This document shows positions 53,690 to 63,228 of a stretch of 64,000 nt of DNA, piece after piece (position 1 is the stretch's first letter; every line of letters begins with the position of its first letter). The DNA lies in NCBI GenBank assembly GCA_903869265.1, contig CAIPYE010000001.1, forward strand, positions 1-64,000, in the 5' to 3' direction. The translations under genes and the position numbers were made by a program. The DNA is from an uncultured delta proteobacterium (GTDB taxonomy: Bacteria > Desulfobacterota > Desulfobulbia > Desulfobulbales > Desulfurivibrionaceae). The notes beneath the pieces were generated by a model, which had not been told where the DNA came from, made no database searches, and saw only the letters and a program-made list of their open reading frames with translations.

Positions 53690-54895
53690 TCAAGAGAGTT
53701 TCCCCAAAGCCGTTGCCAGCCGCTTCATTCCTTCTTCGATGGTCCCCATGGCCGTGGCAAAGGAGAAGCGGATAAAGGCATCCGCCCCGAAAGCCGCGCC
53801 CGGCACCGTGGCCAGCAATGCCTCATCCAGCAGATAATCCGCCAGATCAACCGAGTTCGCCATCACCTTGCCCTGGAAGTTTCTGCCATAGTAGGCAGAA
53901 ACATTGGGGAACACGTAAAAAGCGCCCTTGGGCCGCACGCAGGTAACGCCGGGTATATTGCCCAGGGCAGACATGATGAAGTCAAGCCGGGGCACAAAGG
54001 CGTCCCGCATCATGGTCGGGAAATCCTGCGGCCCGCTCACTGCGGCCAGCGCCGCCTTCTGGGAGACGGAACACGGGTTGGAGGTGCTCTGGCTCTGGAT
54101 CTTGTTCATGGCCGCGATGATCTGCTTTGGCCCGGCGGTGTAGCCGATGCGCCAGCCGGTCATGGCAAAGGACTTGGACACGCCGTTGAGCACCAGGGTC
54201 TGGGCTGCGAGCCGTTTGTCCACATCCAAAATATGCGGCAGCTTGCCGTCGCCATAAACAATGGTGTCGTAGATATCGTCGGAGATGATCAGCCAGTTAT
54301 TGGCCAAGGCCATCTTTGCCACCGCCTCAAGGGCCTTGGCGGAAAACACGGCTCCGGTGGGGTTTGAAGGGCTGTTGAGGATAATGGCCTTGGTTTTCGA
54401 CGTGGCGTAACGAGTAAGCAGCTCCTCGCTCAGGTCGAAATCATTGACCTCGGAAAGCGGCACCTCCACCGGGGTGGCGCCTGCCAACAAAACGATGGGC
54501 GGATAGGAGACCCAGTACGGGGTCGGAATCAGCACCTCATCGCCAGGGCCGAACAGAGCCTGGGCCATGTTGTAGAGCCCGTGCTTGCCGCCGCAGCAGA
54601 CCTGGATCTGATCGGGCTCATAGCTCCAGCCCTTGTCTTGGCCCAAGCGATTGGCAATGGCCTCGCGCAGCTCAGGGATGCCAGGCACCGCAGTGTAACG
54701 GGTAAAGCCTTCGTCGATAGCCTTTTTCCCAGCCTCGCACACATGGGGTGGGGTATCAAAATCCGGCTCGCCCACGCTGAAATTGAGGATATCAGCGCCC
54801 GCCGCCTTCAGGGCCTTGGCCTTGGCATTTACAGCAAGGGTGGGCGACGGCTTGATCTGCTTAACCCGTTGTGCAAGACTAATTTCCGCTTCCAT
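53690..54895 (-). CDS. Class I aminotransferase (aspartate aminotransferase type)
   Basis: A 401-residue PLP enzyme: KPSPTLAVNAKAKALKAAGA, NFSVGEPDFDTP, YTAVPGIPELREAI, NSPSNPTGAVF, Schiff-base Lys in SKSFAMTGWRIGYTAG, and RFSFATAM near the end. The pattern is the Ib subgroup (AspC/AatA). AAGGAAAG precedes the chosen ATG; a longer start is less likely. It is third in the argC-truA unit. Confidence 0.92.
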   Translation of the reverse strand: MEAEISLAQRVKQIKPSPTLAVNAKAKALKAAGADILNFSVGEPDFDTPPHVCEAGKKAIDEGFTRYTAVPGIPELREAIANRLGQDKGWSYEPDQIQVCCGGKHGLYNMAQALFGPGDEVLIPTPYWVSYPPIVLLAGATPVEVPLSEVNDFDLSEELLTRYATSKTKAIILNSPSNPTGAVFSAKALEAVAKMALANNWLIISDDIYDTIVYGDGKLPHILDVDKRLAAQTLVLNGVSKSFAMTGWRIGYTAGPKQIIAAMNKIQSQSTSNPCSVSQKAALAAVSGPQDFPTMMRDAFVPRLDFIMSALGNIPGVTCVRPKGAFYVFPNVSAYYGRNFQGKVMANSVDLADYLLDEALLATVPGAAFGADAFIRFSFATAMGTIEEGMKRLATALGKLS

Positions 54896-54955
54896 TTTCT
54901 TTCCTTGTAATGGCGTTTGCAAAAAAGCTCCGGCAGTCATCACCACCAAGCCAAC

Positions 54956-55720
54956 TTAATACAAAACAGTCTTCAAGGTCAAACCCTTGGCAGGCGCGGT
55001 TGCTCCAGCCAAGGCCCGATCCCGGGCAGCCACAATCTCCTGAAAATCCAAGGGGGTCAACCGCCCACGACCCACGTCAAACAGGGTGCCGACAATGTTC
55101 CGCACCATATGCCGTAAAAATCCTTCCCCGGCAATGGTCAGTCGATACACCTGCTCGGCTTTTCCCTCCTCGTCAAGCCGAGCGGAAAAAATTGTCCGCA
55201 CAGCGCCCCTGCCCCCGGTGATGGACAGATCGCGGGACCCGGATGCCTCAAAGCTGCTAAAATCATGGGTTCCAACCAGCATCGGCAAACAGAGCCGCAC
55301 GGGTCCGCAGGCGAAAGGCCCCCGGACCTGGGCGGCATACAACCGCGAACAGGGCGGCATGATTTCGGTAACCATGAAGGTGTACACATACACCTTGCCC
55401 CTGGCGTTATAGCGCGCATGAAAATCATGCGCAACCTTTTCAGCGGTCAAGACCCGGATAGCCGCAGGCAGCATACCGTTCAACCCTTTCACCAAGCCGG
55501 AAAGGGGAATGACCGCCGCTGTCTGAAAATTGGCCGCCATCCCCTCGGCATGCACCCCGGCATCGGTACGACCAGCCCCGTGGAGCGTGACTGGAGCCTG
55601 AGTCAGACGGGCAATGGCCTCTTCCACGACCTGCTGGATGGTGGGGGGTTGGCCCAGCTGTCTCTGCCAGCCGGCATACTCTGTTCCGTCATAAGCCAGG
55701 ACAAGTTTTATGTTTCGCAC
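54956..55720 (-). CDS. truA: tRNA pseudouridine(38-40) synthase
   Basis: A 254-residue TruA: LAYDGTEYAGWQRQ, catalytic Asp in GAGRTDAGVHA, FHARYNARGKVYVYTF, GEGFLRHMVRNIVGTL. GTG start, 6 bases after the argC stop, suggests coupling. Complete and of normal length. Confidence 0.97.
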   Translation of the reverse strand: MRNIKLVLAYDGTEYAGWQRQLGQPPTIQQVVEEAIARLTQAPVTLHGAGRTDAGVHAEGMAANFQTAAVIPLSGLVKGLNGMLPAAIRVLTAEKVAHDFHARYNARGKVYVYTFMVTEIMPPCSRLYAAQVRGPFACGPVRLCLPMLVGTHDFSSFEASGSRDLSITGGRGAVRTIFSARLDEEGKAEQVYRLTIAGEGFLRHMVRNIVGTLFDVGRGRLTPLDFQEIVAARDRALAGATAPAKGLTLKTVLY

Positions 55721-55726
55721 TGCGCT

Positions 55727-56758
55727 TTAGGGGAAAAGGGGTACGATTCTAAGACCGGTATTCTCCGGAAAGCCGCACATAAGATTCATATTCTGCACCG
55801 CTTGCCCGGAAGCGCCCTTGACCACGTTGTCTATGGCGGAGAGGATGATAACCCTGCCGGTACGCGGATCGAACTTGCTCCCGATATCACAGTAGTTGCT
55901 GCCCCGGACATACTGGGTAGCCGGATACTGGCCGGCCTGGCAGACCCGGACAAACTCATCCTCCCGGTAAAAATCCTGATAGAGTTCGGTCAACCCGGGG
56001 AGCGGCTTGCTCGCGTGGGCGTAAATCGTGCTGAGAATGCCCCGCGACATCGGCACCAGATGCGGAGTGAAGGACACCGTCACCGACTTGCCGCACAACC
56101 CGCTCAATTCCTGCTCGATCTCCGGGGTATGCCGATGCTCGCCCACCTTGTAGGCCTTGAAGCCGTCGGCCACCTCGCAGTAAAGCGAGCCAACCTGCGC
56201 CGTCCGTCCTGCCCCGGAAACCCCTGACTTTGAATCGATGATAATGGTTGCCGGATCAACAAGCCCAGCCTTGAGCAAGGGCGCCAAACCCAAAATAACA
56301 CTGGTCGGGTAGCAACCTGGATTGGCAACCAACTGCGCCTTGCAGATCGCCGCCCGATACAGCTCTGGCAAGCCGTACACCGCCGTGGCCAGCAAGTCCT
56401 TGGCGCTGTGTGCCTGATACCATTGCTCATAGACCTGCGCATCGTGGATGCGAAAATCGGCGGAAAGATCAACGACCTTCTTGTCTGCGGCCACAAGCTG
56501 CGGCACGATATTCATGGCTGTCTGATGGGGCACCGCGGTAAAGAAAAAATCAGCCCGTTCGACCAGAGCCTCGACCTGAAGATCTTCACAGATAATATCC
56601 GCCCTCCCCTGCAAGCTGGGGAAAGCCTGGGAAAGCGGTTTCCCTGCGTATTGCCGGGAGGTCGCCACCGTCAGTTCCACCTCGGGATGATTGCACAGTA
56701 TCCGGGCAAGCTCCGCCCCGGTATACCCTGATGCACCGATAATGCCGACTCGTACCAT
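55727..56758 (-). CDS. argC: N-acetyl-gamma-glutamyl-phosphate reductase
   Basis: A 343-residue NADPH enzyme of arginine synthesis: [20 protein letters not shown], catalytic Cys in [34 protein letters not shown] precedes the ATG. It is separated from rpsI by a terminator. Confidence 0.97.
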   Translation of the reverse strand: MVRVGIIGASGYTGAELARILCNHPEVELTVATSRQYAGKPLSQAFPSLQGRADIICEDLQVEALVERADFFFTAVPHQTAMNIVPQLVAADKKVVDLSADFRIHDAQVYEQWYQAHSAKDLLATAVYGLPELYRAAICKAQLVANPGCYPTSVILGLAPLLKAGLVDPATIIIDSKSGVSGAGRTAQVGSLYCEVADGFKAYKVGEHRHTPEIEQELSGLCGKSVTVSFTPHLVPMSRGILSTIYAHASKPLPGLTELYQDFYREDEFVRVCQAGQYPATQYVRGSNYCDIGSKFDPRTGRVIILSAIDNVVKGASGQAVQNMNLMCGFPENTGLRIVPLFP

Positions 56759-56804
56759 TTTTTTCTCCACTCAATTTGCAACCGCAGGGCAGACTAACCC
56801 AGGC

Positions 56805-56847
56805 CAAAAAAAAATCAGGGGAAGAGCGATAAGCGCCTTCCCCTGAT
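56805..56847 (-). terminator. Terminator of rplM-rpsI
   Basis: On the minus strand an 11-bp perfect stem (ATCAGGGGAAG / CTTCCCCTGAT) around 12 bases, followed by a long T tract. Confidence 0.92.
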
Positions 56848-56897
56848 GAGATACACAATGGTGTCCGTGATATTGACAAGGCAATACCAGGCAACGA

Positions 56898-57299
56898 TTA
56901 ACGCTTGGAGAACTGGAACCTCGCTCTGGCCGCTTTCTGGCCATATTTTTTCCGTTCTTTCACGCGCTGATCGCGGGTGAGAAAACCCGCTTTTTTCAAA
57001 GCGCCCCGGTGCTCAGGGTCAACAACCAACAAAGCCCGGGAAATCCCGTGCCGCAAAGCCTCGGTCTGGGCGATCTTGCCGCCGCCGGTCAAGGTGGCGA
57101 GGATATCGAACTTTGCTGCGGTATCGGTCAAGGCCAAAGGCTTAGAAATCTTCTGCAGGTAGTCAAAGCCGCCGCCGAAATAATCCGGCACGCTCATCTT
57201 GTTGACCTGGATGTTGCCGGAACCCGGTCTCAACCACACCCTGGCAATAGCGGTCTTTCTTTTTCCGGTCGCGTAAAAACTATTATCTGCCATGTTCAA
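56898..57299 (-). CDS. rpsI: 30S ribosomal protein S9
   Basis: A 133-residue S9: [52 protein letters not shown] and the basic end [10 protein letters not shown] that contacts P-site tRNA. It follows rplM by 32 bases. Confidence 0.98.
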   Translation of the reverse strand: MNMADNSFYATGKRKTAIARVWLRPGSGNIQVNKMSVPDYFGGGFDYLQKISKPLALTDTAAKFDILATLTGGGKIAQTEALRHGISRALLVVDPEHRGALKKAGFLTRDQRVKERKKYGQKAARARFQFSKR

Positions 57300-57331
57300 G
57301 CTCCATTATCCTGTTTGCAAAGAGCAGGATT

Positions 57332-57760
57332 TTATAATTCCAGAGACACAGGTTGCTGGGCGCTATGGGGATGCTCCGCTCCGGCATATACCTTTAATTT
57401 CTTCAGTTGATTCCGCCCCAAGGTGTTCTTGGGCAACATGCCGCGAACAGCCTTGCGCAACAGTTCTTCCGGCTTTTGCTCCAGAAGCACCTTGGCGGTT
57501 TTTTCCTTCAAGCCGCCCATAAAACCGGTGTGATGACGATACATCTTGTCGTCCCACTTCTTGCCGGTCAGACGAACCTTGTCCGCATTGACCACAATGA
57601 CAAAATCGCCGACATCAAGGAAGGTGCAGTAATTGGGTTTGTGCTTACCGCGCAAACGCGTGGCAATCTCGGAAGCCAAACGACCAAGCACCTTATCCTG
57701 AGCATCAACGATCAACCACTTGCGCTCAATATCTTTGACCGGGGTCAAATATGTCTTCAT
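57332..57760 (-). CDS. rplM: 50S ribosomal protein L13
   Basis: A 142-residue L13: [82 protein letters not shown]. First gene of the rplM-rpsI unit. Confidence 0.98.
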   Translation of the reverse strand: MKTYLTPVKDIERKWLIVDAQDKVLGRLASEIATRLRGKHKPNYCTFLDVGDFVIVVNADKVRLTGKKWDDKMYRHHTGFMGGLKEKTAKVLLEQKPEELLRKAVRGMLPKNTLGRNQLKKLKVYAGAEHPHSAQQPVSLEL

Positions 57761-58000
57761 TTCAAAGCCCTCGCAAAACTTCAGTAAAGAATAGGTCTAT
57801 ATAAGTCAAAATGGCCCGTTCTGCCATAAAAAAATGCAGACGGGCTGTCGGTCAATGCAAATAGGCCCAGAAAAGCTCGAGCCACAAGCAAAGCCGTTGT
57901 AAAAAAACAATCTGGTCATCCTGGAGAGTCAACACGGCATAAGAAGCCGTAAAGGAACGGTTCAGAATTGTACAAGTTATTTCTCAACGGCTCCTAAATA

Positions 58001-58075
<75 letters not shown>

Positions 58076-58103
58076 TCATTTTCAGTATGTGAAAAACGCC
58101 AGA

Positions 58104-58132
58104 TGTATAACAATGCGGGAGGGGGTTGTCAA
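58104..58132 (-). promoter_or_regulatory. Promoter of tRNA-Gly
   Basis: On the minus strand TTGACA, 17 bases, TATACA, about 29 bases before the tRNA: near consensus. Confidence 0.65.
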
Positions 58133-58252
58133 CAAAAAACCGGTAACCCGGAATCTTTTTGCCCCTTGGAGCAACAGGACCTCCTTAGCGACAAAACGAT
58201 CTATAATATTTTGTTATTACAATCTTTTCTCTGGGAGATATGGGGATTCCTA

Positions 58253-58282
58253 TTGCTTGAAACCGCCACATCTTGGTATAAA
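58253..58282 (+). promoter_or_regulatory. Possible promoter of hisB
   Basis: TTGCTT, 18 bases, TATAAA, about 85 bases before the start codon. The rest of the 290-base gap shows no gene. Confidence 0.35.
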
Positions 58283-58368
58283 CAATCATCCTTGTTTTTT
58301 TACCCGTATATTCTTTACCGATGACACTGGCCTCTGCGCAAGCAGCCAGACAATTGCAGGAGTAGCCC

Positions 58369-58968
58369 ATGGTAGCACCGAGAATCCGCCAAAGCGAAGT
58401 GAAACGCAAAACCAAGGAAACCGATATCGCCCTCTCGTTCGCCCTTGACGGCACAGGCAAGACCCAGTGCGCCACGGGCGTACCCTTCATGGATCACATG
58501 CTCACCCTTTTTGCCGTGCATGGATTTTTTGATCTTACCATCCGCGCCTCTGGAGACACGGAGGTTGACGCGCATCACACAGTTGAGGATCTGGGAATCT
58601 GCCTGGGCCAGGCCCTGAAAAAATCCCTAGGGGATTTTGGCGGCATCAGGCGTTACGGCTTCTGCGCACTTCCCATGGATGAGACTCTGGTCCGGGTAAC
58701 TCTGGATTGCTCCAACAGACCACACCTCCACTATGGCGTTCCCTTTCTGGAGCAAAAGGTCGGCGACTTCGACACCCAACTGGCCAAGGAATTCCTCCGC
58801 GCCTTTGCCCTGCACGGCGGACTGACCCTGCATGTTGAATTGGCCCACGGCGAGAACACCCATCACATTCTCGAAGCAATCTTCAAGGCCCTGGGCCGGG
58901 CCCTTGACGAGGCAACCACCATGGATCCCCGCGCCCAAGGGCCTGTCTCCTCCAAAGGCTCCTTATAA
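58369..58968 (+). CDS. hisB: Imidazoleglycerol-phosphate dehydratase
   Basis: A 199-residue single-domain HisB of histidine synthesis: two Mn-binding repeats, GVPFMDHMLTLFAVHG, DAHHTVEDLGICLGQAL, and HYGVPFLEQKVGDFD, ENTHHILEAIFKALGRAL. GGAG precedes the ATG. It is separated from other his genes. Confidence 0.98.
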   Translation: MVAPRIRQSEVKRKTKETDIALSFALDGTGKTQCATGVPFMDHMLTLFAVHGFFDLTIRASGDTEVDAHHTVEDLGICLGQALKKSLGDFGGIRRYGFCALPMDETLVRVTLDCSNRPHLHYGVPFLEQKVGDFDTQLAKEFLRAFALHGGLTLHVELAHGENTHHILEAIFKALGRALDEATTMDPRAQGPVSSKGSL

Positions 58969-58991
58969 CTTCTCACACTGGAGAAACCATC

Positions 58992-59627
58992 GTGACACTT
59001 TCTAAACCGTATACCGTTTTTCTCGCAAGCCTGACCGTGCTCACCCTGCTTTCCGGATGTGCGCGGTCAACCGCCAAAACCCAACCAGAGGATCTGGCCC
59101 CAATCAAAACAATCGTCGTGCTTCCTGTGGAAATCGGCAGGGATAGCCAGAGCAGCCGTTCGCCCAAAGAAATGAAAGGGCTTGAGAAAGGACAGATACT
59201 CCTGAACACCCTGCTGGCGGAACAGTTTTCCGGCAGGGAAGATATCGCCCTTCTCACCCCGGAACAACGCGATGCCCTGGAAAAAGACATGATCCGCTGC
59301 CGAACGAGTGCGGTCGTCACCATCTGCCGGACCAAGGTTGCTGACGCGGTCCTCCTCTGCACCCTGCAACGCTTTACCGAACGGGAGGGGACAGAGTATT
59401 CCATCGTCAGCCCGGCCTCTGTCGCCTTTGACTACAAGCTGATCCAGGCGGAAACCGGCCAGACCTTATGTTCCGGCACCTTCACTGAAACGCAGCAGCC
59501 ACTGCTTGACGACATGTTCCAGTTTTTCAAAAAAGCGAAACGGGGCGTGAAATGGCTCAGCGCAGAGGAACTTGTCCGTGACGGCCTCCAGCAAAAAATT
59601 GCCGACTGTCCCTATCTGAAAAAATAA
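58992..59627 (+). CDS. Predicted lipoprotein
   Basis: A 211-residue protein with a lipobox (TVLTLLSGC) and a CsgG-like alpha/beta layout: KTIVVLPVEIG, KGQILLNTLLAEQF, LLTPEQRDAL, VADAVLLCTLQRF. Proteins with this layout report or build outer-membrane structures, but no specific family is certain. GTG start with GGAG. It lies between hisB and a TtcA-like gene. Confidence 0.75.
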   Translation: MTLSKPYTVFLASLTVLTLLSGCARSTAKTQPEDLAPIKTIVVLPVEIGRDSQSSRSPKEMKGLEKGQILLNTLLAEQFSGREDIALLTPEQRDALEKDMIRCRTSAVVTICRTKVADAVLLCTLQRFTEREGTEYSIVSPASVAFDYKLIQAETGQTLCSGTFTETQQPLLDDMFQFFKKAKRGVKWLSAEELVRDGLQQKIADCPYLKK

Positions 59628-59636
59628 TCCTACCCC

Positions 59637-60395
59637 GTGTTCGCCATCCCCAAACAGATCAATCACCTTGTCGGTCGGGCCATGCATCTCTACCAGATGC
59701 TGGCCGATGGCGACCGGGTAATGATTGCGGTGTCCGGAGGCATCGACAGCTTGGTGCTCGCCTGGCTTTTAAAGGAATGGCGCCGCAAGGCACCTATCCG
59801 CTATGAGCTTCTGGCTGTGCATCTTGACATGGGGTTCGGCGGGACGGAATACGATTTAGTCCGCAAACAGCTCTACAGCATAGATCTGCCCATGCTGATG
59901 GAGCGGACCGACTTCGGCCACCAGGCGCTCGCCGCCGAGAACGGCAAAAACGGCTGCTACCATTGCGCCCGTCAACGCCGCAACCGACTTTTCTCCCTGG
60001 CGGGAGAACACCACTGCAACAAAATCGCCTTTGGCCACCACCAGGAAGACATCATCGAGACATTTTTTCTCAATCTGTTTTATGGCGGCAATCTCAGCGC
60101 CATGGCGCCGAAACAGGAATTGTTCGGCGGCAAACTGGCCCTTATCCGTCCCCTGGCCATGGTGGAGAAAAAACGCATCGTTGAGTTGGGCCAGGACCTG
60201 GGCATTACCCCGGTGGCCAACCCCTGCCCTCTTGCCGCGGATTCCCGCAGGGAAAAGATCCGAGCCTGGCTCACCCCCTTATACGAAAGAGAGCCCGCTC
60301 TCAAGGCCACCATCTTCGCAAGCCTCGGCAATGTAAGAACCGACTACCTGCTCACTCCCCTGTCGATCACGGACTCCGTCTCCACCGCAAGATAA
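59637..60395 (+). CDS. TtcA-family tRNA thiolation protein
   Basis: A 252-residue PP-loop ATPase: SGGIDSLVLAWLL, the CxxC in GCYHCARQRR, FGHHQEDIIETFFLNL, and a third Cys in NPCPLAADSRREKI. TtcA makes 2-thiocytidine at position 32 using an Fe-S cluster held by three Cys, all present here. Its GTG start is 9 bases after the lipoprotein stop; no strong ribosome site. Confidence 0.85.
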   Translation: MFAIPKQINHLVGRAMHLYQMLADGDRVMIAVSGGIDSLVLAWLLKEWRRKAPIRYELLAVHLDMGFGGTEYDLVRKQLYSIDLPMLMERTDFGHQALAAENGKNGCYHCARQRRNRLFSLAGEHHCNKIAFGHHQEDIIETFFLNLFYGGNLSAMAPKQELFGGKLALIRPLAMVEKKRIVELGQDLGITPVANPCPLAADSRREKIRAWLTPLYEREPALKATIFASLGNVRTDYLLTPLSITDSVSTAR

Positions 60396-60413
60396 GCTAC
60401 AATCGCTCTTCGC

Positions 60414-61388
60414 CTATCCGTTAAGCAATCGAGCCATGTCCTTGGCAAAGTAGGTAATGATGATATCCGCTCCTGCCCGCCGGATGCTGAGCAGGCTCTC
60501 GTGCATGACCTTGTCCCCGTCGATCCAGCCATTGGCTGCGGCAGCCTTGATCATGGCGTATTCCCCGCTCACATGGTAGGCGGCGATGGGCAGGTCGAAT
60601 TCGTCCCGCAACCGACTGACCACGTCCAGATAAGCCATGGCCGGCTTGACCATCAGGATGTCCGCGCCCTCTTCCACATCCAGGGTCGCCTCCCGCAACG
60701 CCTCGCGGATGTTCGCCGGGTCCATCTGATAGGACTTGCGGTCGCCATGTTGGGGCGCGCATTCCGCCGCGTCCCTGAAAGGCCCGTAAAACGCGGAGGC
60801 GTATTTCACCGCATAGGACATGATCGGCAACATGTGAAAATTATTCTCATCCAGAATCCCCCGAATCTCGGCAACCCGGCCATCCATCATGTCCGAGGGC
60901 GCGACCATGTCGGCCCCGGCCTGGGCATGGGAAAGCGCGGTCCTGGCAAGCACCTCCAGAGTGGTATCGTTGTCCACCACATCGTTGATCATGATCCCGC
61001 AATGGCCGTGGCTGGTGTATTCGCACAGACAGACATCGGTGCAGACCGTGAGCGCAGGCGATGTGTTCTTCAGCTCCTTGATGGCCCGCTGGATGATGCC
61101 GTCCTTGGCATGCGCGCCTGACCCTTTCGAATCCTTCTTGTCGGGCAGACCGAAAAGGATGACCGAGTTCACCCCCAGCCCCATGCACTCCTTGGCTTCC
61201 TTGGCCAATTGGTCCACGGAAATCCTGAACACCCCGGGCATGGATGGCACTTCTTCCCGGATGCCCTTGCCAGGCATGACAAAAAGCGGGTAGACAAGAT
61301 TGGCTGGAGAAATGCTGGTCTCCCGGATAAGCGCCCGGAAGGTTTCGTTCTGTCTGAGCCTGCGGGCCCGGTATTCAGGAAAAATCAT
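60414..61388 (-). CDS. hemB: Delta-aminolevulinic acid dehydratase
   Basis: A 324-residue heme-synthesis enzyme: [27 protein letters not shown], zinc-type Cys set in [14 protein letters not shown], catalytic Lys regions in [18 protein letters not shown] and [19 protein letters not shown] precedes the ATG. In agreement with the heme-rich life suggested by the cytochrome upstream. Confidence 0.98.
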   Translation of the reverse strand: MIFPEYRARRLRQNETFRALIRETSISPANLVYPLFVMPGKGIREEVPSMPGVFRISVDQLAKEAKECMGLGVNSVILFGLPDKKDSKGSGAHAKDGIIQRAIKELKNTSPALTVCTDVCLCEYTSHGHCGIMINDVVDNDTTLEVLARTALSHAQAGADMVAPSDMMDGRVAEIRGILDENNFHMLPIMSYAVKYASAFYGPFRDAAECAPQHGDRKSYQMDPANIREALREATLDVEEGADILMVKPAMAYLDVVSRLRDEFDLPIAAYHVSGEYAMIKAAAANGWIDGDKVMHESLLSIRRAGADIIITYFAKDMARLLNG

Positions 61389-61435
61389 GGTCTCTTCTCT
61401 CCTTTTCTTAGCTGGGGAAATGTTTTCGCCAGCAT

Positions 61436-63193
61436 TTATTCAATCTTAAAGGTTTCCCCCACCAGAGTATTGATATACCGCTCCGGCGTATCGACTCCCT
61501 CTTTGGGAACAACCACCTGTGTAACCCCTTTTTTCTGGCCCATGAGCCGCAGGCCGTACTCCATGGCCTGTAGAATCTTGGCACATGAGGACTGAATGGT
61601 CTCAAGGGTTCGCGGCTCTCTGGCCAGCAATCGGTCAACGGCCTCTTCGCTGAAAATGATCCTTATCCCGCATTTTTCGCTGATCTCCGCCTCACAGCCG
61701 TGTATGGCCTGAACCAGTCGAATAAAGGCATCACAGACCTCGCGGGGATCCACGTCCTGGTCCTGGCTCTCCTTGGCCATGAGTTGCAACCGTTTTGGGG
61801 TAGTGAGCACCTGATGGTCTTCCAGATAATTCCCCATCCGCTCCAGGATAAAACCGACCAAGCGCTCAAACTCCGCAGCCTGCAACGCTTCGAAACGAAC
61901 CCGGTGCTCCACCTGCACCTCAGCGTTCGCCAACAGCCTTTCAAGTACGACGGCAGGCGAGCGCACCATCTCCACATCCACCACCAGGTGACGAATGCTG
62001 GTGGAGGGCAGTTTTTTCTCGTAGTGGAGAAGAATTTTTTCCATGACACTGACCAGCCCCCGAGCCCCGGTGCGTTCCAGCTTGGCCAGCTTGGCTATCT
62101 CTTGCAGCGCCGCGTCTTCAAACTGAAGATTGACGCCGTACACCCGAAAATCCTGTTTCTTGGTAACCACGATGGAGCTGTTGGGATTGGCCAGAATCTC
62201 GTAAAAATCATCTTCACTCAGTTCATCGAGCACGGCGATAACCGGCAGCCGCCCAACGAACTCACTCTCAAAGCCAAACTCGACAAGATCCTCCGCCTTG
62301 ACCTGCTTGAGAAATCGCCCGGCTGTTTTCACCGAGGAGACAGAACTTTCAAAGCCCATGGATTGCTGCTGCACCCGCTTCTTGATGATATCTTCAAGCC
62401 CAGCAAAGGCGCCGCTCATGATGAAGAGGATGTTCTTGGTATTGACCAGACGCCGCTCTCTCTTGCCCGTTGCCCGATACTGCTCGATGGCCTCGATCTG
62501 CGAGACCGGATCGTGGGCAACCTTGAGTTCGACCTCGGTTTCCTCCATGGGTTTGAGCAGGGCGCGCTGCACCCCGGTGCGGGAGACATCGGCCCCGATT
62601 CTAAACGGGCTGGCGGCTATCTTGTCAATCTCATCCAGGTAGATAATGCCGTACTGGGCCCGTTCGATATCCCCGTTCGCCTCCCGGACCAGATCGCGGA
62701 CCAGATCCTCCACGTCTCCGCCCACATAGCCGGTTTCGCTGAATTTGGTGGCGTCGCCCTTGATGAAGGGCACCCCGAGATGACGGGCGATGAGCTTTAT
62801 AAGGAAGGTCTTGCCAACCCCGGTCGGCCCCATCAGCAGGACATTGCTCTTGATCTGCCCCATGCTGCGTCGTGCCTGCTTGGGCCTGGCCAAGGCATAG
62901 CTGATCCGGTTGAAGTGGGTGCAGATCTTGGTGGCGAGAATGGCCTTGGCCTCATCCTGCCTCACCACATACTCGTCAAGATAGGCGATAAGCTCTTCCG
63001 GGGTGGTGTCGAAATGAAAATCAGCCGCGCCGCCGATACCCGGCTGCCCCGCTTCGCTCTCCTCGCCCTGGCCCATGGGCAACAGGCCGCTTGAGATGAT
63101 CTTCACCTTCTGCCCGTATTTTTTCGTGAGATACTCCCCGATCTCCTTTTCCAGCGCCTTCTGGTCGGGAAGACTGGTTTCGTGTTCGCTCAT
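61436..63193 (-). CDS. ClpX-like AAA+ unfoldase without zinc-binding domain
   Basis: A 585-residue protein. AAA+ core like Clp[20 protein letters not shown], Walker [10 protein letters not shown], pore loop [14 protein letters not shown], Walker [28 protein letters not shown]. The N-terminal Cys4 zinc domain is absent; in its place are about 60 unrelated residues. The ClpP-docking loop reads M279-G-F instead of IGF. The C-terminal 160 residues go beyond ClpX. clpP is not adjacent. It may be a second, specialised ClpX or act alone. Strong GGAGAGG before the ATG. Confidence 0.85.
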   Translation of the reverse strand: MSEHETSLPDQKALEKEIGEYLTKKYGQKVKIISSGLLPMGQGEESEAGQPGIGGAADFHFDTTPEELIAYLDEYVVRQDEAKAILATKICTHFNRISYALARPKQARRSMGQIKSNVLLMGPTGVGKTFLIKLIARHLGVPFIKGDATKFSETGYVGGDVEDLVRDLVREANGDIERAQYGIIYLDEIDKIAASPFRIGADVSRTGVQRALLKPMEETEVELKVAHDPVSQIEAIEQYRATGKRERRLVNTKNILFIMSGAFAGLEDIIKKRVQQQSMGFESSVSSVKTAGRFLKQVKAEDLVEFGFESEFVGRLPVIAVLDELSEDDFYEILANPNSSIVVTKKQDFRVYGVNLQFEDAALQEIAKLAKLERTGARGLVSVMEKILLHYEKKLPSTSIRHLVVDVEMVRSPAVVLERLLANAEVQVEHRVRFEALQAAEFERLVGFILERMGNYLEDHQVLTTPKRLQLMAKESQDQDVDPREVCDAFIRLVQAIHGCEAEISEKCGIRIIFSEEAVDRLLAREPRTLETIQSSCAKILQAMEYGLRLMGQKKGVTQVVVPKEGVDTPERYINTLVGETFKIE

Positions 63194-63228
63194 GGCATCC
63201 TCTCCTCAAATCTCGAAAAAATCAGCAG

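Noticed and set aside
61700-63094. Long plus-strand frame opposite the ClpX-like gene
   Set aside because: The minus strand has clear AAA+ motifs and a strong ribosome site; the antisense product has no recognisable motif.
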